64,000 nt of DNA from Antedon mediterranea (Eukaryota; Echinodermata; Crinoidea; Comatulida; Antedonidae). This document shows positions 36,945-46,373 of this stretch, piece after piece; position 1 is the first letter of the stretch; each line of letters opens with the position of its first letter. The notes below the pieces were generated by a model. It made no database searches, was not told where the DNA came from, and saw nothing but the letters and a program-made list of their open reading frames with translations. The position numbers and the translations under genes are program-made. Where the stretch lies: NCBI RefSeq assembly GCF_964355755.1, contig NC_092672.1, forward strand, positions 8,680,001-8,744,000, given 5' to 3'.

Positions 36945-37327
36945 AGCCGATTTTCCACTAGCCGAATTTGTTCGCGCGAATCGAAAGCGTCATGCTATGC
37001 ACATGCGTATTCGCGTTTCTGTCTGTCATACTGCCTTTACTTCTTCGACGAATTCTATTTCCTTTGATTTTTCGCTTTAGCGAAATTTACTAGTTCGAAT
37101 TGTTTCTACTTTTTGCGAAGCGAAATATTGCGCAACCAATCAGAGCTCAGGAAATGAGCTATGACGCTTTCATGAGCACTCATGCGAATCGAAATGCTCA
37201 GCAACCACGCGAGGAACATGAACGTCGCAGCTATTCGCTCATCATGTAGTGGAAAGAGAGTAGGCGATTTTTTTCTCTTCGAAACGTTGGATTCGCGCGA
37301 ACAAATTCGCCTAGTGGAAAATCAGCT
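36945..37327. mobile_element. MITE family C, copy 2, 383 bp, TTA target duplication
   Basis: It has the same inverted ends as 18395-18773 and TTA on both sides (36942-36944 and 37328-37330). The two copies differ by few substitutions and small indels, which points to recent movement. The short ORF that starts inside it at 37182 is not a gene. Confidence 0.88.
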
Positions 37328-37566
37328 TTACGCAACTCACTTTACATGTGTATCATGTAAGGGTTTTTTGTTTAATAGAATTGTCACTCAGCAATAACAT
37401 GTTTCAACATGTTAAATAAACCACTTAAGCACGAATAGAGGTGATACACAACTGATTACAACGAAAAAGATGGTTGCAATATTTCAAATTCTGAAATACC
37501 TGTGCGTCCAGTGCCGAATATCAGTAGAGCCATGACATCTATTATAAATAGGCCTATACGCTTTAT

Positions 37567-37711
37567 AAAACTCTGATCAAATTAATTAGAAAAAAGTGTG
37601 ATGTGCCCAAATATGGTAGTGATGTACCCAAATGGTAGTGATATAACATCATCATGTCCATATATGGGCACATCATTTTGTCACATAATGTTTGATATTT
37701 TAGACGGAGTT
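37567..37711. mobile_element. MITE family B, copy at 37.6 kb
   Basis: It has the core GTGATGTGCCCAAATATGG, ACATCATCATGTCCATATA and GGGCACATCA, with degraded ends (ACTCTGATCAAA and TTTTAGACGGAGT). It lies 240 bp right of a family C element. Confidence 0.62.
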
Positions 37712-38071
37712 TAAAGTTACAGGATAATCACACCTTTGCTTGTATTTATGCTCTGTGCCGAAATAATTGTTGGGATGCTCAAGTACTTGCGTTCAATCAA
37801 GTGTTTATCCCATGGAGCCGAATAAAATACAAAATTGTATATGTAATAAATGTTATTGACGAAGAAGACAGCCTACCGATATCTAAAATGAGGCTGTTAG
37901 CATTTTCTGATTTATTTGTAAGATTGTCAGTAATTGTGGCAATAACAATTCTAATTCAACATTTAACCTTATTTATTACACTACTTACACCCACTCACTG
38001 AAATTCTATATATAAATTAAACACCCGATCAAATTTTGTAGACGATTCATGTGCGTTCAATAGATCATTAC

Positions 38072-38150
38072 CGGACCGGAACCGTGCCTGAACAGGTGTG
38101 AAAGACCCTTTAAGGGTCCTTCAAACCTGTTCCGGCATAGTTCCGGTCCG
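38072..38150. repeat. 79-bp near-perfect palindrome (fold-back)
   Basis: The left arm CGGACCGGAACCGTGCC, GAACAGGTGTGAAAGACCC is mirrored by the right arm GGGTCCTTCAAACCTGTTCC, GGCATAGTTCCGGTCCG with few mismatches and almost no loop. A partial third arm (GAACAGGTGTGAAGGACCC) follows at 38202-38221. This is a fold-back element or MITE remnant. Confidence 0.8.
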
Positions 38151-38753
38151 AAACCGTCTTGAAAACGAAACATTGGCATTCGATTTGATTTGCCGGTGCA
38201 AGAACAGGTGTGAAGGACCCTTTAAAAGCAACTCAATTCAACTGAAAAGAACTTTTCGAGAAATAGCTGAACATAACTGTAGGCCTACGAAACTGAGAAA
38301 TTATTGAGTGTACGAGTGCTTTAATGTCGATATAATACAACTGTGACTGTAAACTAGTTGCGCACTTGACGTTGGTTGAAATGAGATCAAGTGTGCGCAA
38401 GTGCAGCAGGGAGAACGTATGCCGCGACATTGAGAGTTTAAACACATGGATGCACACCATAAAAAACAACACCCGCAGTATAAAAGCTGTTAGGTGATGT
38501 GAAAAAGTGGTCAACCTTGGAATATTCTTGATAATAAAACATTATACCATAAATTTATCGCACAATTTTATTATCAAAATAATCTGTATTGTAAAATACA
38601 TATTTTCCATGATAGGCTCTGTTGTTATTGTTAATTGCAAATAAACTTTATGATAGCAAATTGATAACATAATTATTTGGAATATTTATGAAATTTTCTT
38701 CTTCATATTTCTCTTCTTACTAGCTTATGGTTCGCTTCATTTTATTATTCACT

Positions 38754-39704
38754 CTATAACCAAGCAGTCGCTAAATACGGATCCATCAGAAACTCATACG
38801 TGCAGTTGTGCCGTGCAACTACATCTTGGTAGTCTTCAAACATAACTGCAGTTTCAGCAAAGCCTTCGATATGATCCATACCGTAACCAACGTATCTGAA
38901 ATTTGTAGGCCCGGGTGCCAATCCGTCCCTGTTGACAACCACTTGGAAATAATCGAACATTTCTTGAAGGTACTCCACTAATATTCTTCCATGTATCTCT
39001 AAGTAGTCAATATTGACACAATTCGTAATTATTGCTAAGAACCCATGACTCATTGTTCTTCGGATCTGATTGATGTCAATTACCAATCTCTCCAGTGACA
39101 TTGGGAATGCCTTGGCAATGTGACGCAGCAGACGATCGGGTTGGAAATTATCTGCGCTATCGTGTCCAAAGATTTCTAGGCTAGTTAGCTGCATACTTGA
39201 TACCAAGATTGACTTCAGTGTCGGGAAACGTACGATTTCACGACACACCATATCCACTGTCAATAACGGCATGTTCTTGTGCAGCTTCGTCCAAGACTCT
39301 TCTTCTATCACGTGATGATGTATATCTTCTCGTCTGCACTTGATAGCCAGTTCCTGAAGGCTACCTCTCTTGTGTCTCGCCAATGCGATGAGTAGATCGT
39401 CCGATATACAGTTATAGTCAATGTGTAACACATTCAATTTTTCGAAACGATTCATAGCTTCTACGAAACTGATTTGGCTGTAGCCCTCTTCGTGAGTTTG
39501 AAGTAAGTGATGCATATACAGGTTTATGAGCGTTCTGTTTGATCTGGCAGACAAGCAGTTCAGTAGCAACATAGCCTCTTCAAACTTAATGCAAAGACCG
39601 GTAAGATCGACGGATTCAAGTCGTCGTTGAACTCGAAGGAATCGTTTTATGGACCGTAACACTCCTTTCCGATAAGAAAAATCCCGATCAAATCGCATGT
39701 GACG
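38754..39704 (-). CDS. FBXO39-like exon 2 (C-terminal LRR-like region)
   Basis: The exon encodes 316 aa starting RHMRFDRDFSYRKG and ending LMDPYLATAWL before the stop. The acceptor AAACAAACAG at 39714-39705 is the only one nearby that keeps phase 0 with exon 1; the open frame extends upstream but that part is A/T-rich intron-like sequence related to an LINE tail. Leucine/isoleucine periodicity supports an LRR-like fold. Confidence 0.85.
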   Translation of the reverse strand, partial: RHMRFDRDFSYRKGVLRSIKRFLRVQRRLESVDLTGLCIKFEEAMLLLNCLSARSNRTLINLYMHHLLQTHEEGYSQISFVEAMNRFEKLNVLHIDYNCISDDLLIALARHKRGSLQELAIKCRREDIHHHVIEEESWTKLHKNMPLLTVDMVCREIVRFPTLKSILVSSMQLTSLEIFGHDSADNFQPDRLLRHIAKAFPMSLERLVIDINQIRRTMSHGFLAIITNCVNIDYLEIHGRILVEYLQEMFDYFQVVVNRDGLAPGPTNFRYVGYGMDHIEGFAETAVMFEDYQDVVARHNCTYEFLMDPYLATAWL

Positions 39705-40910
39705 CTGTTTGTTTGGGAAACAAGATGCATATAAATTACTAAAGCATACCGTACATAAAGAAAGATTATCAAAGCTTTTTAATTCCATTTCTATTAAAGA
39801 TAAGACTATCGATATTTTTTTTGACACTTTGTACAAATTTAAGTCTAAAGTTCTTAAATTGATTTAAGTTTGCCATTTTGTATGTTTCATGTTTTGTATT
39901 TTTATGTGTTTTTAATTCTGTATTTATATCTAAAGAGTTTCAAGGCATCCTGTAATTGGCGATTTTTCGCAGTTGTATGTGGTTGAAATAAAATTTAAAA
40001 AAATAAAATAAATACCAGGCCTAGCTTTTAATACATATTTTTTCAGACTTAAATTCTGGACTTAAAATAAAAGAAACAATGAATTCTTAATTGAAGCAAA
40101 GGGGAATATGCAAAACAACCGTACAGTAGGCACAGTTTTAGTCCTAAACAAGTCTAGGTCTGACCATAATTATAATACTTTTTTTTAGAAATTACACACA
40201 AATTTACCGGATAATGGCATAGACATCGGCTACCTTCATCAATAAATAAATCATTAGGCCTAGGCCCTAAAGTCATGGGCATAGGCATGGTAGGCCTAGG
40301 GGCCTAGGCCTAGTACTAGTAGACCTCCTAGGCCTAGGTCTAGGTCAACAATAAGTAGAAAACTCACATGAACATAAAAATCGACAAAGGAAACTTCTTT
40401 TAATTGAACTGGTCCTCTTCTATAAAGCTCTGCTAATATAGTTGTCAACATTCTTTGAAAGCGCCGAACTTGGTAACGGTTGTAATACGTCCTTATGTGC
40501 GAGAAAAGATGAAACGAATGTAGATATCGTCCTACAGATCGGACGTACCGAAGGTGATCGTGGTCGCTCTTATCACCAGTTAACGTGATTGTCTTCTCTC
40601 GCCAAAGTCGCGGCGCTTTCATAACACCTGCAAGCCAGCTCTGGCAGACCAGAGCCATGTTGATACGATCCTGGTCACTCAAGTATTCTGCAATGTTTGT
40701 TATGATAAAATGTGGCAAGTTGTCCCACTGAAATAGTAATGTGTCTTTATCATCTTCGTCGTCGGTACTTGATGAAGAGCTCGATGTGGAGGAAGCTGGA
40801 GGTTGAGGTGATGGTAGGCCGGCTGCCGGTGTTCGGTTAACTCGTACGGCCTCTCCACTTTCTGTATGTACTTCAACTATAACTTGGACCTGAATATTAT
40901 CAAAATCCAT
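38754..40910 (-). CDS. F-box protein resembling FBXO39, complete, 2 exons, 497 aa
   Basis: F-box proteins are substrate adaptors of SCF (SKP1-cullin-F-box) ubiquitin ligases. The CDS is join complement(38754..39704, 40368..40910). Residues about 61-106 form an F-box: LPHFIITNIAEYLSDQDRI, ALVCQSW and APRLWREKTI. It is preceded by a Ser-rich then acidic tract (residues 40-56). The C-terminal two thirds is a leucine-rich-like repeat region with YNCISDDLL and ELAIKCRREDIHHH, which resemble YNCISDELL and the following segment of FBXO39. At 497 aa it is somewhat longer than human FBXO39, mainly by the N-terminal extension. FBXO33 is the next alternative. The intron (39705-40367) is phase 0 with GTGAGT donor and AAACAG acceptor. 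An AATAAA on the minus strand at 38746-38741 lies very near the stop; another is near 38572. Confidence 0.85.
40255..40350. repeat. Cluster of AGGCCTAGG palindromes
   Basis: GGCCTAGG and AGGCCTAG strings recur many times in about 95 bp, inside the intron of the F-box gene just after its donor site. The same AGGCCTA word is scattered all through the window, but this is its densest spot. Confidence 0.7.
40368..40910 (-). CDS. FBXO39-like exon 1 (F-box)
   Basis: The exon is 181 whole codons from the ATG at 40910 to FVDFYVH. It holds the acidic/Ser tract and the whole F-box. The donor GTGAGT at 40367-40362 ends the exon in phase 0. The reading frame continues for 23 codons into the intron before a stop. 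Confidence 0.88.
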
Positions 40911-42718
40911 TAGTACAGTTTTATTAATAAAGGTTGATTTCTGTAATCAATAAATGTCACTATTATGAAATTGATACCAACAGATACCGATCCATTGATT
41001 TTGTTTATTTTTGGAATGGTTTAATGACGTCTCAGCGACGGCGCGAGAATAACAATACGCGTTCTAGAGATTCTATACGAAATTCTACTTTTGGCGCGGA
41101 ATTTCCGTGATTGTAAAAGGCGCACTTACAAAATACTCTGGAAAAAAAATGCTAAATAGGTCATCAGGGTGAGGGGTTATGGTTCTGGCGAACATCCCCC
41201 TTTACCCCGCTTAACCGAATGCGAACCCCCATCCCCGACATGCCCAATACCTCACCCTCCAAATACGTGCCCCACAGTACAAAAGGTTATTTTAAAATTA
41301 AAAAATTTGTAAACTCGTTTGTGATTAACTCATACCTTCTTCTCTGTATGAGCGTTCGTCTAGCGATACGTGTCTGTAAATTTCTAAGAGCTACAAATGA
41401 ATTGGTTGCGATTTACGATTTTTTGATCCCTGGATGTCGTGAGCTAGGAACGAACGATTCGTACAAAGGACACCGACAGACAACCGCGTACCTAATATAT
41501 ATAGCCTTGCGACGTACATAAAAAAAAAATGGAACGTTGCGGTTACCTATGTGTGGCTATGAAGTATAGTATATCATCATCATAGAGGATTATAGTGAAT
41601 ATTAATATATAACACTATAATACCTATATGGTATCATGTACTGTAGTTTACATTATAGCATTCAATTATTTTTTTCTAGACCACCAGCCGGTACGTAGGC
41701 CTACTCAACTGTATCAATACCACCTATTTACAGTGATATATTTAATTTCCTTAACAAACTTGCTGTAAATAAATATAGAGCTATAATTACCACCATTGAA
41801 TTTGCCTTCTCATATCAAAGTGTTTTTTTTGGGGGCTTTCCCTAGATGTACGTTCGCATTGAACTTGAACGCAAAACAAAATACCAAGAGAATGATCAAA
41901 CAATCGGCGGTTCCGCACATAGTGCGCGCATCTAACATTATGACTACAAATGCTATCGTACTTTAAGTAGTCCACGTGCGTGAGGAGGAGCAACTACAGT
42001 TACTATACAAATTAACATTTTGATAGAGTAGCCTACAGCATTACTCGATAATTAATATGAAATACACTGGCACTTCAAACCGTACAGCATTAAACAAGTT
42101 AATGACAAAACGAATGGATATGAATGACTTTCGAATCAATCTTGTAAGCTGTGAGAAAAATTAGGCCTATACCGATTTTTTTTCTTATTTTCGGAATATT
42201 AATGGCGCTAATGTAGGGCAAATAGTATCGTTATCATGTGAGATAATGGTTGCGTTGTTATTCAGAATTTAGTTAAATGATTGATATTAATAGTATCGTT
42301 TTTGTAGCCTAGAAACCTTGTTACATAGTACAAAGACTAAAACCTGATTTCATTCGTTTAGATCGCATTGTATACAAAAACAGTCATAATAGACTGTATA
42401 TGCAGGTATACACAGTCTATTCAACCTGTCATGCAATTAAGCATTTTATTTATAGTTTCCAGTTATGACGTAAGCACCCAAATTTCAGGACAAAAATGTT
42501 ATCAACTGTCTTTTGAGAGTCCTGTATTCGGGAAAAAGGGTATCTGGATACGAAATTAATAATGAATGATTCTGATGTTTGGCACAGTGATGCGTCACTT
42601 GCCTTTGTACAATGAAAATTCCTTAATTTAAATGTAATGGCTTTAATGATGAAACCTTCATAATTATGATAATACGTCATTTGAACATTTCTTATGCACG
42701 TATGAAAATAATATTGTT
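40911..42718. other. Upstream flank of the F-box gene, no gene seen
   Basis: The first 200 bases carry several CG-bearing words (CAGCGACGGCGCGAGAA, TTGGCGCGGAATTTCC) and may include the F-box gene promoter; no core element can be fixed. The remaining ORFs are short and without recognisable similarity. Confidence 0.5.
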
Positions 42719-43203
42719 ACAGATACATTGTCACGCTGAAAAATAATTTTTAAAAATTTTTTGTTGAATTTATTATTTTAATGTCACATTATTAATAGTT
42801 ATTGACTTTGACAAAAAATGTGATCGACAAAAAAATATTTACCTGAATAAATAAATATTTGTTGGTTTTTTTTTCTACAGAAGTGAATATCTTTATTTAA
42901 ACTGCAAGATGGCATTTTTAAAAGTTTGATTTTATTAATCTTCATTTTTCATGTTTTTGGGGGACAATATCTTTAATTATAAATTATATAAAATAGTTGG
43001 TAAAATTTAAAAAAAATCTTAGTTGATAGTAAGTACTGTTTAATAGTATACACCTTTTTATTTTTAAAAGTTTGATTTTATTAATCTTCATTTTTCATGT
43101 TTTGGGGGGACAATATCTTTAATTTTAAATTATATAAAATAGTTGGTAAAATTTAAAAAAAATCTTAGTTGATAGTAAGTACTGTTTAATAGTATACACA
43201 TTT
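42719..43203. mobile_element. MITE family E copy with tandemly duplicated right end
   Basis: The element begins near 42719 (CATTGTCACGCTGAAAAATA) and reaches its right end near 42973. A 146-bp segment covering the right end and flank (42915-43060) is then repeated at 43061-43203 with very few differences, so the duplication came after the insertion and is recent. Confidence 0.7.
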
Positions 43204-46099
43204 TTATTTTATATTAATATTACAATATTTTATTTAAGAACTGCATTTCTGAATAAATGAAATTAGTTATATAGGAATGGTGTTTTGGTAATCGTCCCCA
43301 TTTTGTTACAATAAATAATATCACATAACACACAGCAAGTGAGAAATGAAATGTTTATAGTCAAAAAAAAAAAACCACCTGCGTGACACATAAATAACAA
43401 AATCAAATATACGGTTGCATCTTCAAGAGAAAACAACAAATTAGACTATACTTCTTACAAACCATTATATTCTACGCGAAATTGTAATTCTTAGTTGTAA
43501 TTTTTAGTTGTAATTTTCACAATCTCGTTGCTCTGACGAGTCACGTGAGGGTACTGAGTCACGTGGGGGTACTGAATCTAGTATCTATTTATATAGTTGT
43601 AAACATAGAAATAAATGAATAATATAGTCCCGATTGGCTTAAAAGTTTTAGCGAGTGATTCTCGAGTTTACCGCTTTTGCAGCTTTTTACAGCTTATTGA
43701 TATATAGGCCTAATAATACAACGTCAAACAGAGACTGATAATGTTATAATTCCGAACGCGCTGCACTGTGGGAGCCGTGGGTCCATAGGAGGACCTAATC
43801 CGAATGCTGTTTCCTCAGTTGCCAGTTAAGCTTGGAGGATGATAATTATATTATCGTTTATGTTATAATTCCGAAGGCGCTGCGCCGTGAAGACCTTGGG
43901 GATGAATATTATAAAACAAATATATATAAAATTGTAATTTTCTAACACACTATTTTGAAAGGTAATGCTATTCTCACTGTAAAGTTTATATTATGTGTTA
44001 GTATACGAAGGCCTATAGTATACGCACTCTTTACGTTATTGTAATAATATGTTAATTCAACATACCTTCTAATTATAATTAAAACATCTCAAACACATTC
44101 AGGTATATTGATCATTAAAACAACGTCAGTATCACAAACACACACCGAAGCGTTGGTGTTGACGGTTGGCTACGAAATTTGAATATTTCTTCAGAGAAAC
44201 AATCAATCAGACCTTTCAATTGCATACCTTTACATGTCCATGGTATTGATGATACTTTTACCTTACAGTTTATATTCATGAAAAAGTACAAGTTTTGATT
44301 TCGTGTAAGATACTTTATCTAACGCGTTTAAGCGTTAAATGAAACAAAATATTTTAGGCCTACATCTTTCACAGAAAGTTAAATTATGTTGTTATTATGT
44401 TAGATATTTTATGAGCAAATGTACACACATATTAATGGAGTGAAAGAAGATCGTATCAATCAACTTGCTGATAGTAAATATTTATAACTGTCTGGATCAT
44501 TCTGAAGAATAATAGTCTTTATACACGCATACATGTAAATGTGTAGCCGCACTGAAAATATGATTCTTTGGTTACGCTATGTCAGGAGGGAGGCGTTTCG
44601 CGAGTTTCTTTGAATCGGAATTATGATTGTGATGCCGTTACAATAATATTCAGTTTGTCTCCCCAATTGTAGACCATTATATAATTATTTTATAAAGCAC
44701 TAAGAATCCAAACGTTCCTCTCGTTAAGATATTTAATTGTATTATATATGTATATGTAGAAGCATTTCTCTTACAGACAGTTACAAACTATATTATACAC
44801 ACTTTTGATAGGATACTTATAACTTCGATGTTTCATTAATTCACTTAAATAATTTTATGATCGTTCCCACAAAACCACCATCATTACCTAATTTTTAGTC
44901 GCGTGCAACGCGACTCTACAGCTCGCTATGTCAGTCGGTCGGTCGGTCGGTAAACACTAACTCTAGCACGCGACTTCAGCCATCTATATGGCCTTGTTTT
45001 AATTAGGGCTACCCTATAAAGATAAATAAAGTTGAAATAAAATGAAATAAATAAAGAAAAATATCACGTATGATTGGTAAATATCTTGTTTCGATTTTAA
45101 AATACAATTTGTTTATATAGACTAAGGCCTATGTAGCAAGAAAGCAATTGAATGATATAATTATAAACGGGTTGGGAACACCTTTGCAAGCCAGTAGCCA
45201 GGGTGTGTGTAGGGGTTGAGACCAACAACAAAGTTGTAGTAATAGCCCTAACTTATGACAATGTTATGGGTAAGTTTACCTATAATACAGCAGGCAAATT
45301 ATACTAGGTAGGTCAAAATCAATCTTTTCTTCAGTTGCTTACCGTATTTCTTCAGGACAAAAAATTTTTAGGTATAAGTGTCTGAAATTTGCTTTTTTTT
45401 AAATATTATATACTAAATTATGTATCAAACCTCTGGGTGATAGGATAGAATTAAAAGTGAAATACGGGAAAAGTAATTAGGAACTAAACAAACTCTAATT
45501 ATACGTGTTTAAACTGTATTTCTGAGAACTATTTTATCTTGATTATTAGCATTTACACTATTGACACATCCTTATCCTTCAATTTATAGTGTAATTATTA
45601 AAGATTTAAGCAATTGATGTGCAAATAAAGGTTGACATTGACTTACTGATAATTAATTGCAAAATCTCTTAATTATTGGTGATTTAATGTTGTAATTACA
45701 AAGGTTGACACATTAACTTGAGTTTAATATTATAGTTGACAGATTGGTGATGATTAATCTTTGTCATCGTTATTAATGTTCTTACAAATTTAGTTTAATG
45801 AGGGACAGAAAATAATCCTATAAAATATCATCAGTTTTAATTTATTGAGTCATGTTTAAAACAGTTGAGAATTTATTTCAGGAATCGAACATTCATAACC
45901 TTGTATTGCCCATTTTTCACATAAGAAAAGTTCATCAGTATGGTGCGCATATTATTCAATTTAATATTAGCATTGAGTAATAATAATAAATGTTAGTATT
46001 GCTCATGATTTTAGGAACATAAATATTTTGGCACATTTGGCGTGTCATACGTTTGAGCTTGAGAGTGTCCAGACAAAAATCCAAACAAAAGTATCGAAT
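43204..46099. other. Intergenic stretch, no gene seen
   Basis: AT-rich unique-looking sequence with the 44896-44975 inverted repeat and duplicated GCTGCGCCGTG/GCTGCACTGTG words near 43750-43900. No splice-flanked coding exon was recognised. Confidence 0.55.
44896..44975. repeat. Short inverted repeat with CGGT tandem
   Basis: AGTCGCGTGCAACGCGACT at the left and TAGCACGCGACT at the right are inverted, flanking (CGGT)4-like CAGTCGGTCGGTCGGTCGGT. It looks like the end of a repetitive element; an LINE-like tail (GATAAATAAAGTTGAAATAA) follows to 45060. Confidence 0.6.
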
Positions 46100-46373
46100 G
46101 TTATTTCTATGACCACATACACAAAAGACGGGCGGTTGCAAGAACCCGTTTTCGCTAAAGCTTGGTTCCCACTAGAACGTAACGCAAGGACGTAAACGCA
46201 ACGCAAGCGTTTTAACAAATGACAAGCGAAGTTATATACAGTTAGCAATCACAAGCAAATAGGCCATCGCTTGTGATTGGTCAATTCACTTGCGTTGCGT
46301 TACGTCCTTGTGTTGCGTCGCTAGTGGGAACCACGCTTTACCGTTACTGCTAGAGTGTGTAAATTGGCTTTAA
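46100..46373. mobile_element. MITE family A, copy 3, interrupted by a family D element
   Basis: The part before 46157 (TTCTATGACCACATACACAA, then GGGCGGTTGCAAGAACCC and TTTTCGC) and the part after 46339 (ACCGTTACTGCTAGAG, GTGTAAATTGGC) match successive parts of copy 2. The family D element sits between them. The left end of this copy is not clear. Confidence 0.65.
46158..46338. mobile_element. MITE family D, copy 1, 181 bp, TA target duplication
   Basis: The ends are inverted repeats AAGC[TG]TGGTTCCCACTAG with CAACGCA-rich subterminal parts, and TA flanks both sides (46156-46157 and 46339-46340). It is inserted inside a family A element, so family D moved later at this site. Confidence 0.85.

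Noticed and set aside
39705-39836. Upstream 44 codons of the F-box exon 2 frame as coding
   Set aside because: The AT-rich part has no similarity to F-box proteins, and splicing at 39705 joins exon 1 in phase.
41219-41521. 100-aa ORF upstream of the F-box gene
   Set aside because: No recognisable motif, opposite strand to the gene, and composition like the surrounding non-coding DNA.
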